A stretch of 64,000 nucleotides of DNA from Paenibacillus puerhi (lineage in GTDB: Bacteria > Bacillota > Bacilli > Paenibacillales > NBRC-103111): positions 62,001 through 126,000 of the forward strand of contig NZ_WUWM01000012.1 of assembly GCF_009846885.1 (NCBI RefSeq), in the 5' to 3' direction. This document shows positions 42,790 to 52,924 of this stretch, piece by piece. The notes under the pieces were generated by a model. It made no database searches and was not told where the DNA came from. It saw only the letters and a program-made list of their open reading frames with translations. A program made the translations under genes and the position numbers. Each line of letters opens with the position of its first letter. Within the stretch, counting starts at the first letter, position 1.

Positions 42790-44841
42790 ATGGCACAACT
42801 ACAACAGGAACAACTGCTGGATATCCAGCAATTATCCGTGGACTTCCGTACCCCGGGAGGTTCGCTCAATGCCATCAATCGCGTCAACCTGCGGATCGGC
42901 AAGGGCGAGACGGTGTGTCTGGTCGGCGAGTCGGGCAGCGGGAAGACGATCACCTCGCTCTCCATCATGCGTCTGATCGACTACGACAACGGCGTGATCT
43001 CCCATGGTGATATTAGGCTGGACGGACTGAGCCTTGTCGGACTTTCGCAGAGGCAGATTAGCGAGCTTCGCGGCAAAAAGATCGCGATGGTGTTCCAGGA
43101 GCCGATGACGGCGCTCGATCCGGTATTCACCATCGGCGATCAAATTGTCGAGGTGCTGCTGCGGCACGAGCGAATCGGCAAGGCGGAGGCGTGGGAGAGG
43201 GCGGTGACCTTGCTGCGGCGGGTCGGCATCCCTGAACCGGACATCCGGATGAAGCAGTATCCGTATGAGCTGTCCGGCGGGATGCGCCAGCGGGCGATGA
43301 TCGCCATGGCGCTCGCCTGCGGACCGGAGCTGCTGATCGCCGACGAGCCGACGACGGCGCTGGACGTCACGATTCAAGCGCAGATTCTCGCGCTGCTTCG
43401 GGAGCTGAAGGAAGAGCTGAACATGTCCATTCTTCTCATCACGCATGACCTGGGCATAGCGGCCGAGATGGCGGACCGGATCGTCGTCATGTATGCGGGC
43501 AAGGTGGTGGAGCAGGCGACCGCCCCGCAGCTGTTCGAGAATCCGGCCCACCCTTATACGCAAGGGCTGCTTCATTCCATCGTTACGATCGATCAGGTGC
43601 GGGGGCTGCGCTTGTACACGATTAAGGGCTCGATCCCCAGCTTATCCGATCTGCCGGCCGGCTGCCGCTTCCACCCCCGCTGCCCGTATGCCACGGACCG
43701 CTGCCGGACGGAGGATCCGCCGCTGCGCGAGCTTCATGGCCGCGAGGTAGCCTGCTGGCACGCGGAGAAGCTCGATCATGCGGCCGCCGAGATGTTCGGC
43801 GGTACGCTGGACGAGGCAGCGGACGAGGCGGCTGTCGCGAGTGTTAGCGGAGCAAGAAAGGCGCCGGAGGCATCGGGTCAGGTGCTGTTGCAGGTGCAGG
43901 GAGTCAAGAAGTATTTCCCCATTCATCGGGGACTGTTCCAGCGGGGCAAAGGTTTTATCCGCGCGGTGGATGATGTCACCTTCGATATCCGCAAGGGCGA
44001 AACGTTCGGGCTTGTAGGCGAATCCGGCTGCGGCAAGTCGACGCTCGGCCGCGTGCTGCTCCAGCTGGAGAAGGCAACCGCGGGACGCGTCGTCTTCGAA
44101 GGCCAGGATCTGCTCGCTCGGGGCAGCCGTCAGGGGAAGGAGCTGCGGCGGGATATGCAGGTGGTCTTCCAGGACCCGTACGGCTCCATTAACCCTCGCT
44201 GGAAGGTCGGCGATATTATCGGCGAGCCATTCTGGGTGCATGAGTCGCTGAGGGGAGCAGCCAAGCGCGAGAGGGTGCAGCAGGTGATGCAGCTCGTCGG
44301 TTTGAACCCGTCGTGGTACGACCGGTTCCCCCATGAGTTCTCGGGCGGCCAGCGCCAGCGGATCGGCATCGCCCGGGCCATCGCGCTGAATCCGAAGTTT
44401 GTGCTCGCCGATGAAGCTGTGTCGGCCTTGGACGTGTCGGTACAGTCCCAGGTCGTGAACCTGATGCAGGAGCTTCAACAGCAGTTGCAGCTGACCTACC
44501 TGTTCATTGCGCATGGGCTGAATATTGTACGCTACATCTCTGATCGGATCGGCGTGATGTATCTCGGCAAGCTGGTCGAGGTGGCGCCTACGGACGAGCT
44601 GTTCCGCCATCCGGCCCATCCCTACACGCATGCGCTCTTATCGGCTATTCCCGTGCCGGACCCGAACCGGCGAAGGGTCTACGCGCCGCTCCAGGGGGAG
44701 ATGCCGTCACCGGCTAACCCTCCACCCGGCTGCAGGTTCCACACCCGCTGCCCGGCTGCCACGGCTTTGTGCAAGGAAGCGGCCCCGGAGCTGGCGGCGG
44801 TCGGTCCCGGACACTGGGCGGCATGCCATCATCCCTTATAG
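42790..44841 (+). CDS. Fused DppD-DppF-type ABC ATPase
   Basis: Both ATPase subunits of the importer in one 683-residue chain. The N-half (about 1-330) has Walker A GESGSGKT, signature [12 protein letters not shown] and Walker [14 protein letters not shown], and ends with the oligopeptide-transporter zinc/cysteine motif [16 protein letters not shown] linker rich in A/E (about 340-365) leads to the C-half with [34 protein letters not shown] and a second cysteine motif [15 protein letters not shown]. Note EAVSALD in place of EPVSALD. ATG follows AAGGAGGAG. Fusion fixes 1:1 assembly. Confidence 0.95.
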   Translation: MAQLQQEQLLDIQQLSVDFRTPGGSLNAINRVNLRIGKGETVCLVGESGSGKTITSLSIMRLIDYDNGVISHGDIRLDGLSLVGLSQRQISELRGKKIAMVFQEPMTALDPVFTIGDQIVEVLLRHERIGKAEAWERAVTLLRRVGIPEPDIRMKQYPYELSGGMRQRAMIAMALACGPELLIADEPTTALDVTIQAQILALLRELKEELNMSILLITHDLGIAAEMADRIVVMYAGKVVEQATAPQLFENPAHPYTQGLLHSIVTIDQVRGLRLYTIKGSIPSLSDLPAGCRFHPRCPYATDRCRTEDPPLRELHGREVACWHAEKLDHAAAEMFGGTLDEAADEAAVASVSGARKAPEASGQVLLQVQGVKKYFPIHRGLFQRGKGFIRAVDDVTFDIRKGETFGLVGESGCGKSTLGRVLLQLEKATAGRVVFEGQDLLARGSRQGKELRRDMQVVFQDPYGSINPRWKVGDIIGEPFWVHESLRGAAKRERVQQVMQLVGLNPSWYDRFPHEFSGGQRQRIGIARAIALNPKFVLADEAVSALDVSVQSQVVNLMQELQQQLQLTYLFIAHGLNIVRYISDRIGVMYLGKLVEVAPTDELFRHPAHPYTHALLSAIPVPDPNRRRVYAPLQGEMPSPANPPPGCRFHTRCPAATALCKEAAPELAAVGPGHWAACHHPL

Positions 44842-44859
44842 GAAGCAGGAGTAAACCAC

Positions 44860-46242
44860 ATGAGCCAACAGATGCATTTGGGACTCTTCGTCGCTGCTAA
44901 CGGCCATCATGCCGGCGGCTGGCGACATCCGGACGCCGAGACGGGCAGTCCGCTCGATCTGGATTTCTATGCGGCCATCGCCCGGCAGGCGGAGCTGGCC
45001 AAGCTGGACATGCTGTTCATCGCCGACAAGCTGGCGATCGACGATAATTACGGCGGCAGCTTCGATCTGACGGTGACCCACCGCCCGGCGCTGTCGGCGG
45101 AGCCGCTGACGCTGATCTCGGCGCTCGGCGCCGTCACGAAACATATCGGTCTGGCCGCGACGGCCTCCACCACCTATCACGAGCCTTACCATATCGCCCG
45201 GATGTTCGCGACGATGGATCATTTGAGCAAGGGGCGAGTCGCCTGGAATGTCGTCACCTCGACAAGCGATGCGGAGGCGCGTAATTTCAGCAAAGCGGAG
45301 CATCTCGATCATGGAACCCGCTATGAACGGGCGCTGGAGTTTATCGAGGTCGTCCGCTCGCTATGGGACAGCTGGGAGGCGGATGCGCTCGTTCTGGATA
45401 AAGAGCGGGGCATCTTCGCCGATAAGCGCAAAATTCACTACGTACATCATCGCGGTCCGTGGTTTGACGTCAAGGGGCCGCTGAATGTGCAGCGCTCCCC
45501 GCAGGGGCACCCGGTGCTCATCCAGGCCGGATCGTCGGAGACGTTCAGGGAATTGGCGGCGCGTCACGCCGAGCTGATCTTCACGGCTCAGCCGAACCTG
45601 GCATCCGCGCAGAGCTTCTACCGGGACTTCAAGGCCCGTGCCGGGAAGTATGGCCGCTCGCCCGGCGATGTGAAGATTTTGCCGGGCACGATGCTGATCG
45701 TCGGCGCTACGGAGCGCGAGGCGCGGGAGAAGGAGCGGTATCTGCAATCGCTGATCGATACGAATACGGGACTGGCCTTTATGTCCGGCAGTATGAATTA
45801 TGATTTGTCCCGGCATGACCCGGAAGCTCCATTCCCGGATATCGAGCATGAGATCCGGGGCAGCCGGGGGCGCTTCCAGTTCGTCTTTCGCAAGGCCAGA
45901 GAGGAAGGCCTGACCCTAGCCCAGACCGCCAGGTGGTATATCCAGAGCCGCTCGCATCATGTCGTAGTCGGTACGCCGGATACGATCGCGGACCGGATGA
46001 CCGAGTGGTTCCGGGGGGAGGCATGCGACGGCTTTAACCTGATGGCGCCCTATATGCCGGGCGGTCTCGACGATATTTGCGGGCGGGTCGTGCCGGAGCT
46101 GCAGAATCGGGGCGTGTTCCGGGAAGCGTATACGGGCACAACGCTGCGCGGGCATTTGGGGCTGAGTCAGCCGGCCAATCGATTCTCCGAAGAGAAGAAT
46201 GAAGAGGGAACGGCTCTGGCCGAGGGACGCGAGCGGATATGA
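44860..46242 (+). CDS. Second NtaA/SnaA/DszA-family flavin monooxygenase
   Basis: FMNH2-dependent monooxygenase of 460 residues, a paralogue of the enzyme at 37.7 kb. Marks: HHAGGWRHPDAE (about 17-28), LDMLFIADKLAID, LSKGRVAWNVVTSTSDAEARNFS (about 123-145), PVLIQAGSSETFRELAARHAELIF. ATG follows AGGAG by eight bases. Its stop overlaps the next gene's start (ATGA), coupling it to the CoA-transferase-like subunits. Two paralogues in one operon suggest two oxidation steps or two related substrates. Confidence 0.94.
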   Translation: MSQQMHLGLFVAANGHHAGGWRHPDAETGSPLDLDFYAAIARQAELAKLDMLFIADKLAIDDNYGGSFDLTVTHRPALSAEPLTLISALGAVTKHIGLAATASTTYHEPYHIARMFATMDHLSKGRVAWNVVTSTSDAEARNFSKAEHLDHGTRYERALEFIEVVRSLWDSWEADALVLDKERGIFADKRKIHYVHHRGPWFDVKGPLNVQRSPQGHPVLIQAGSSETFRELAARHAELIFTAQPNLASAQSFYRDFKARAGKYGRSPGDVKILPGTMLIVGATEREAREKERYLQSLIDTNTGLAFMSGSMNYDLSRHDPEAPFPDIEHEIRGSRGRFQFVFRKAREEGLTLAQTARWYIQSRSHHVVVGTPDTIADRMTEWFRGEACDGFNLMAPYMPGGLDDICGRVVPELQNRGVFREAYTGTTLRGHLGLSQPANRFSEEKNEEGTALAEGRERI

Positions 46243-47129
46243 GCAGGGGCGCGGCATCTAAGATCGTTTCGCTGCCGGAGGCCGTCGGCCGGATTCCGAA
46301 TGGAGCGAGTGTGGCCGTCAGCGGCAATATGGAGATGTCCCCGATGGCGCTCATCAGGGAGGTTATCCGTGCGGGGAAGCATGACCTCGCCTTGATCTGC
46401 TCAGGGGCGGCTGCTATGAACGCCGATATGCTGATTGGCTCAGGGCTGGTGAGTTCGGTTGAATTTTCGCAAATTGCGATGGGCGAATTCGGCTTCGGCT
46501 TAAACTTCCGCCGCGCCTTCGAGCGGGGCTCCGTCACGTGGAAGGAGCATGCTTGCCCATCTTTGGCCGCAGCGCTTCAGGCCGGGGCGATGGGGATTCC
46601 GTTCATTCCGGTGCGCGGCTTGCTCGGTACGGATTATATGCGAATCCGCTCCGATTTCCATGTCCTAACCAATCCGTATGTCGGGCAGGAAGAGATAGCC
46701 GTCGTGCCGGCTCTGCGCCCCGATGCGGCGTTGTTCCATGGCTATAAGGCGGATACGTTAGGGAATGTGATCGCGAGCCCCTCCCAGAACAACCGTCTGC
46801 TCGCCCAGGCCTCGGCCTTCACGATCGCTTCGGTGGAGGAGCTCGTATCGCCGGAGGAGCTCCGCCTTGTACAAGGCTCGTTCATTCCCTCGATCTATGT
46901 GAGCGCAGTGGTCGTTGCGCCTGGGGGCGCATGGCCGACAGCTTGCCCGGGATACTACGGGATCCACGAGGAGCATGTTCGACTGTATATGGAGGCCGCT
47001 CGGTCGGAGGAGGCGTTCTCCGCCTACTTGGCCCGCTATGCGGCGGGATCGCCAGATGAGGGCGAGCTAGACGCTTCCTGCGGCCGGAGCCTTCGCAAGA
47101 CTCAGGCTCTGAAGGAGGCGGACCGATGA
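46239..47129 (+). CDS. Class I CoA-transferase-like subunit A (GctA/IpdA-like)
   Basis: Alpha subunit of a glutaconate-CoA-transferase-like enzyme, 296 residues. Features: LPEAVGRIPNGASVAVSGNM start, FRRAFERGSVTWKEHACPSLAAALQAGAMGIPFIPVRGLLGTD in the middle and VVAPGGAWPTACPGYYGIHEEHV near the end, all typical of GctA and of IpdA, the alpha subunit of a mycobacterial ring-opening CoA hydrolase. It overlaps its neighbours by four bases on both sides. Acts on CoA thioesters; the exact acid is unknown. Confidence 0.88.
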   Translation: MSRGAASKIVSLPEAVGRIPNGASVAVSGNMEMSPMALIREVIRAGKHDLALICSGAAAMNADMLIGSGLVSSVEFSQIAMGEFGFGLNFRRAFERGSVTWKEHACPSLAAALQAGAMGIPFIPVRGLLGTDYMRIRSDFHVLTNPYVGQEEIAVVPALRPDAALFHGYKADTLGNVIASPSQNNRLLAQASAFTIASVEELVSPEELRLVQGSFIPSIYVSAVVVAPGGAWPTACPGYYGIHEEHVRLYMEAARSEEAFSAYLARYAAGSPDEGELDASCGRSLRKTQALKEADR

Positions 47130-47983
47130 CAAGTCCGGAAGTATACGGTCAGGAGGAATGGCTGATCTGTCTGCTGGCCCGGCAGCTGCGGGACGGGGAG
47201 GTGATCGGGGTGGGCAACCATTCCCCGATACCGGCCGCCGCAGCGCTGCTGGCTCAGGCGCTTCATGCACCCGGGGCGACGGCCTATATTCTCGGGCAGC
47301 CGGATTGGCCCTTCGAGGGGACCAAGGAGTTTTTCGATTGCATGCAGCGTGGCGGCATCGATGTGTTTTTCCTGAGCGGGGCGCAGATCGACGCTTGGGG
47401 CAATATCAATCTTCATGTCATCGGCGATTATGATCGGCCGAAGGTACGGCTGCCGGGAGGCGCGGGCTCAGGCGTCGTGGCCTACGTATGCCGCCGTATC
47501 CTGCTTTTCAAAACGGACCATGGTCCGAAGGGCTTTCCGGAGAAGCTTGATTTTGTTAGCTCGGCCGCTTACTCTGCGCCTCAGATGTTCCGGCGGGGGC
47601 GGGTGGAGGGCGTATTTACTCCCCTTGGCGTGCTGCGGCCGGCAGATGCCGCAGCAGAGCCTCCGGCCTTGGCTGCCGATGGCAGCACCTGTGCCGCCGG
47701 TCGCCGACAGTCGAGGCTGCGGCTCGCCGCCGTGGCCCCCGGGGTGCAGCCGGCCGAGGTTCAGGCGCAGACCGGCTTCGATCTGGGGCTCCACGCTTTC
47801 GGGGGGAGAGAAGATCGGGCTGAAGCCCCTGGAAGAATGGATGGGGATGCTGCCGAGCGGGCGGGGCTAGGGATAGAGAGGCTGGAGCCGCCGACGGGGC
47901 TGGAGCTGGAGCTGCTGCGGACCGTTGTCCGTGCGCAGCTCGAGCGGATCTACCCGATCTTCGCCAGACAGTCGCTCCGCTGA
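47126..47983 (+). CDS. Class I CoA-transferase-like subunit B with atypical active site
   Basis: Beta subunit, 285 residues, translated from an ATG overlapping subunit A. GVGNHSPIPAAAALLAQALHAPGATAYILG is the beta-subunit start, and FFLSGAQIDAWGNINLHVIGDYDRPKVRLPGGAG is the conserved core. Where normal class I transferases carry the nucleophilic glutamate (ESG or ENG), this protein reads LGQPDWPFEG, so the usual Glu appears missing or moved. After VFTPLGVLRP an Ala/Pro-rich insertion of about 25 residues precedes LRLAAVAPGVQPAEVQAQTGF. It may be a hydrolase like IpdAB rather than a transferase. Confidence 0.85.
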   Translation: MTSPEVYGQEEWLICLLARQLRDGEVIGVGNHSPIPAAAALLAQALHAPGATAYILGQPDWPFEGTKEFFDCMQRGGIDVFFLSGAQIDAWGNINLHVIGDYDRPKVRLPGGAGSGVVAYVCRRILLFKTDHGPKGFPEKLDFVSSAAYSAPQMFRRGRVEGVFTPLGVLRPADAAAEPPALAADGSTCAAGRRQSRLRLAAVAPGVQPAEVQAQTGFDLGLHAFGGREDRAEAPGRMDGDAAERAGLGIERLEPPTGLELELLRTVVRAQLERIYPIFARQSLR

Positions 47984-48154
47984 GTCAGCAGCCGTCGATG
48001 TTCACCGGCGAGGGAGCCCTCTAGGGGACGGCGGATCAAGGGCTCGCTATAGGTTGGAGCCTGGCATGAAGCTGGGCCGGCCGCTCTCCCGTCGTATTTT
48101 GGCAGGTTATGAGCTGCAGGCCTGGCGAGAAATCAGAAGAAAGCAGGGATGCCG

Positions 48155-48745
48155 ATGAGCGGCAACTATGAATGGAAACAGCTTGAGCAGGATATCGAAG
48201 CTATTCTGCAGGAAACCGAAGATTACCGCACGATTATCGACAGGGTGAAGCCTCTGCTGAAGCAGCTGCTGCAGAATGAAAGCCTCATCCCGGCCGAATA
48301 CAGGACGCCGCGCCCGGACAAATACGCCCAGTATCTGTTGTACAAGCCGGAAGATGAAGCCTTCTCCGTCATTGCCTTCATCTGGGGGCCGGGACAAGCT
48401 GCGCCTGTGCACGATCATCTAGTCTGGGGGCTCGTGGGGCTGTATGAGGGCGCTGTGGTGGAGAAGCGGTACCGTCGTGAGGATCGCGGGGAAGCCGCCG
48501 AGCCGCGGTATGCCGTTCGCGAGGTCGGAGAGGCGATTGCCCGCAAGGGCGATATTTCATTCGTATATCCGCCGGATTACGATATTCATGGGGTATCCAA
48601 CCCGTTCGGGGAACCGGCGATCACCTTGCACATTTACGGCACCGATATAGGCAAGCAGCCCCGCCATATCCATGATGTGGCAACGGGGAGTTACCGGGAT
48701 GTCGTCACCCGGCATGACAACGAGGAGCCGATCTACGGTTCGTAG
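48155..48745 (+). CDS. Thiol dioxygenase (cysteine/3-mercaptopropionate dioxygenase family)
   Basis: Non-haem iron cupin of about 196 residues that oxidises a thiol to a sulfinic acid with O2. Iron ligands are H86 and H88 in PVHDHLVWGLVG and H145 in YDIHGVSN; the usual cupin glutamate is replaced by glycine, as in thiol dioxygenases. T157-H159-Y161 (ITLHIY) matches the Ser-His-Tyr outer triad, and R170 lies nine residues after the Tyr, the spacing of Y159-R168 in bacterial 3-mercaptopropionate dioxygenases (from memory), favouring a mercapto-acid over cysteine. The start 48155 has AGGG seven bases away; ATG 48149 is the alternative. It follows the CoA-transferase genes after 171 bases. Confidence 0.88.
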   Translation: MSGNYEWKQLEQDIEAILQETEDYRTIIDRVKPLLKQLLQNESLIPAEYRTPRPDKYAQYLLYKPEDEAFSVIAFIWGPGQAAPVHDHLVWGLVGLYEGAVVEKRYRREDRGEAAEPRYAVREVGEAIARKGDISFVYPPDYDIHGVSNPFGEPAITLHIYGTDIGKQPRHIHDVATGSYRDVVTRHDNEEPIYGS

Positions 48746-48788
48746 GCGAGTCGTGCCACCACCTTATAAGAAAGGGGCCGAGAGACTC

Positions 48789-49997
48789 ATGTCGGAGGCT
48801 AAACAGGTATCGGGGCCCCTGGCGGGCATCAGGGTATTGGAATTCGGCCAAATCGCCGCCGGCCCGTTCGCCGGGATGTTATTCGCCGATCTGGGAGCGG
48901 ATGTGGTCAAGGTAGAGCGGCCGGATGTAGGCGACGGAATGCGGGAGTGGCCGCCGTTCTTCTCCAATGAGGAGGGAGAGTCGTTCAGCTCCAACTTCAG
49001 CTCGCTGAACCGGAATAAGCGCAGTATCGCCGTGGACTTCAAATCGCCGGAGCAGGTCGCCCGCCTGCAGGAGCTTTGCGCCAAGGCCGATGTCATTATC
49101 GAGAACTACCGGCCGGGCGTACTCGCCAGGTTCGGCTTGAGCTACGAGACATTAGCCCGGTTGAATCCCAAGCTGGTATATTGCTCGATCACGGGCTATG
49201 GACAAGAAGGGGCTAATGCGCATAAGGGGGCGTTCGATGTAACGATCCAGGCGATCAGCGGCCTGATGAGCGTCACCGGGGAGGAAGAAGGCGAGCCGGT
49301 AAAATGCGGGGTTCCCGTAGCCGACTTTACGGCCGGTCTGTATGCCGCTTACTCCGTAGCTGCTGCCGTGCTGGCGGCGGAACGCACCGGACAAGGCACT
49401 TATATCGATTGTCCGATGCTGGGCAGCGTGCTGGGTATATCCGCTCTGCAGACCAGCGAGTACTATGGCAATCAGGCGGCGCCGAAGCGCCTCGGGAGCG
49501 CCCATCCCCGCAATGCCCCTTACCAGGGCTACCGGGGGAGCGACCAGCCGTTCGTTATCGCTGCAGGCAATGACAAGCTGTGGCGCGAGGTATGCGATGC
49601 CGTAGGTCTGCCCGCCTTGGCCGATGACTCGCGCTTCCGTACGCAGACGCTGAGAGCCCGGCATCAGAAGGAGCTCGCTGAGCTGCTTCAGCGCGTATTC
49701 AGCACGCGGACGGCCGCCGAATGGCTGGAGGAGTTCGACAATCGGGGCGTTCCATGTGCGCCGATCAATACGTATGCGGATATCTTGAACGATCCGGCCG
49801 TCGCGGACAGCGGGCTTTTGCACCGGCTGGAGCTTCCGAACGGGACGGCCACCACCACCGTCGGGTACCCGGCGAAGCTTTCGGGCTACGCCTTCGGCAT
49901 CTACCGCAGGCCGCCACAGAAGGGGCAGCATACAAACGAATTATTCGAGGAATGGGGAGTCAATACTTATGAGCGAGACAACGCTTCAATTCGCTAG
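48789..49997 (+). CDS. CaiB/BaiF-family (class III) CoA transferase
   Basis: Cytoplasmic class III CoA transferase of 402 residues, moving CoA between organic acids through an aspartyl intermediate. The nucleophile is D150 in HKGAFDVTIQAISGLM; the N-terminal VLEFGQIAAGPFAGMLFADLGADVVKVERP-type motif (about 17-46) and GSAHPRNAPYQ (about 240) are standard. In proteobacterial 3-mercaptopropionate breakdown, a class III enzyme activates 3-sulfinopropionate, so its place directly after a thiol dioxygenase is telling. ATG follows AAAGGGG. It overlaps the DinB gene by 29 bases. Confidence 0.94.
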   Translation: MSEAKQVSGPLAGIRVLEFGQIAAGPFAGMLFADLGADVVKVERPDVGDGMREWPPFFSNEEGESFSSNFSSLNRNKRSIAVDFKSPEQVARLQELCAKADVIIENYRPGVLARFGLSYETLARLNPKLVYCSITGYGQEGANAHKGAFDVTIQAISGLMSVTGEEEGEPVKCGVPVADFTAGLYAAYSVAAAVLAAERTGQGTYIDCPMLGSVLGISALQTSEYYGNQAAPKRLGSAHPRNAPYQGYRGSDQPFVIAAGNDKLWREVCDAVGLPALADDSRFRTQTLRARHQKELAELLQRVFSTRTAAEWLEEFDNRGVPCAPINTYADILNDPAVADSGLLHRLELPNGTATTTVGYPAKLSGYAFGIYRRPPQKGQHTNELFEEWGVNTYERDNASIR

Positions 49998-50460
49998 CGG
50001 CCATGCGATCAACGAATATCGCGGGACGTCGGACCTGATCAAGCAGAGCATAGCCGGCCTTGCCGAGGAGCAGCTGGAATGGAAGCCTTCTCCGGACAAG
50101 TGGAGTGTGAAGGAAATCATTTCGCACTTGGTGGACTCCAGCCTGGTACATGCGGTCCGTATCCGAAAGATCGCGGCCGAGAGAACTCCGCCGTTCCTTC
50201 TGTATGAGCAGGATGCCTGGGTCAGCTCGGCCAGAGCCAATGAAGCTGCGCTATCGCATATTCTGGGGGCCTTCGACGCTATATTGGCTTATAACTTGCT
50301 GTGGTATCAAAGGCTGGCTCCTCAGGATTGGCAGCTTACAGGCATAAATAACGGCAATGAGGTTAGCCTAGCGGAGCTGTTCCAGAGCTTTATCCGCCAT
50401 GTACACATTCATGTGGCCCAGATCGAGCGGACGCTAGCCGCTTACAGGGCGGCAAATTAG
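49969..50460 (+). CDS. DinB-family protein (possible thiol S-transferase)
   Basis: Four-helix-bundle DinB/YfiT-like protein of 163 residues. Probable metal ligands are H53 in EIISHLVDSS and H144/H148 in FIRHVHIHVAQIERT. In Firmicutes the superfamily includes bacillithiol S-transferases. Translation begins inside the CaiB/BaiF gene, so the two are coupled, and it is the last gene of the operon, followed by a terminator. A role in handling a thiol-conjugated intermediate or by-product fits the operon's theme but is an inference. Confidence 0.87.
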   Translation: MSETTLQFASGHAINEYRGTSDLIKQSIAGLAEEQLEWKPSPDKWSVKEIISHLVDSSLVHAVRIRKIAAERTPPFLLYEQDAWVSSARANEAALSHILGAFDAILAYNLLWYQRLAPQDWQLTGINNGNEVSLAELFQSFIRHVHIHVAQIERTLAAYRAAN

Positions 50461-50515
50461 TCTTGCTACCTTGGCCAGTTGCTTAATCGAGCAAACGGCC
50501 CGGGCATTAAACCTA

Positions 50516-50543
50516 GCCTGACGGCAATCTGCGTCGGGCTTTT
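50516..50543 (+). terminator. Terminator of the organosulfur-like operon
   Basis: GCCTGACG pairs with CGTCGGGC (one T-G pair), with TTTT following. Located 55 bases after the DinB stop. Confidence 0.75.
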
Positions 50544-50703
50544 GGCTTATTCATTTATGCAGAAAGCTTGCGATATCCGGAATCATTGTCTATACTTGTC
50601 GCGAGTGCTGTTAAATGAGACGCCATAGCGCAAACCTATTTCATCTGCGGTAAAATCGATGTCGGCTGCTTGGTTTGAACACCGTCCTGTCTTCTCCTTG
50701 CAT

Positions 50704-50892
50704 TTAAGCGTCCTCAAGGGGATTTCGTTCGGTGCCCATGCTGTTGTTCTCCTCCCTATAAGCCCCCGAGGTGAGTCCGGAATTTCCATTGTATAAAGCC
50801 ATTCGTTCCAATCTCTCTTGCAAGGTGTAGTCGGCCTCTTTTTTTGCGCGAATTCTGACAGGCCGATTTCCATATACATAGCCCATAGTCAT
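50704..50892 (-). CDS. Possible small protein of unknown function
   Basis: A 62-codon frame beginning MTMGYVYGNRPVRIRAKK and continuing with EADYTLQERLERMALYNGNSG looks protein-like: a basic start, then an amphipathic helix. However, no Shine-Dalgarno precedes either ATG. An overlapping minus-strand frame (50583-50879) looks less like protein. The family is unknown. Confidence 0.38.
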   Translation of the reverse strand: MTMGYVYGNRPVRIRAKKEADYTLQERLERMALYNGNSGLTSGAYREENNSMGTERNPLEDA

Positions 50893-51106
50893 GTTAAAAA
50901 ATGGATGAGGTTGAGGGTTTTATCTCTCTTGATGTCCACGATCGTGGAACGGAACAGAAGTAAGAAAGTTACAAACAGGTTACGCGGTCATGGAAGCCTG
51001 TTGTAAAGATAATGTAGACTTAGCTGCCAAAATACTGGTGAAGTATGCGCTTTCATTCGCAAATACGGCTAAAATCCGAACAATTTCGAGAATTTTAGCA
51101 AGAATG

Positions 51107-51136
51107 ATTGTCAAATTGGCTGTATTTCCTGTAAAG
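51107..51136 (+). promoter_or_regulatory. Candidate promoter of gdhA
   Basis: TTGTCA (51107-51112) and TAAAGT (51131-51136) have an 18-base spacer, 164 bases before the gdhA start. Only a moderate match to the sigma-A consensus. Confidence 0.4.
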
Positions 51137-51230
51137 TAATAAGAAAAAAGAAAAGGGTTCTAACCGAATACGTTTTTCTGGGTTGCATTCGTATCGTTGA
51201 AGAGACTTTTCTTGACACCCCAATTCGTAA

Positions 51231-52682
<1,452 letters not shown>

Positions 52683-52709
52683 GCATTAGAAGCAGCATAG
52701 CTTCTCCGA

Positions 52710-52743
52710 GCCTGACAGGCATATTTCCCTGTCAGGCTTTTTT
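52710..52743 (+). terminator. Terminator of gdhA
   Basis: A perfect ten-base stem (GCCTGACAGG / CCTGTCAGGC) with an eight-base loop and TTTTTT, 28 bases after the stop codon. Confidence 0.93.
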
Positions 52744-52924
52744 GGTATACCGAGCATCATGACATAATCCTCCATCAGGAAGGAGAGGCTAACGATCATA
52801 AGCTGTTTGCGAGGGACAGTGGCGAACCCATCGCCCGATTGATAGGAACCGGGATTGGCTAATAAAGACTAGGTTCTACCAAGAACTGCAAATCATTTAT
52901 AGGTTGGAGGGAGGAACGCCGAAG

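Noticed and set aside
50583-50879. 98-codon minus-strand frame next to the small gene at 50.7-50.9 kb
   Set aside because: No ribosome site and irregular composition; it overlaps a more protein-like frame.
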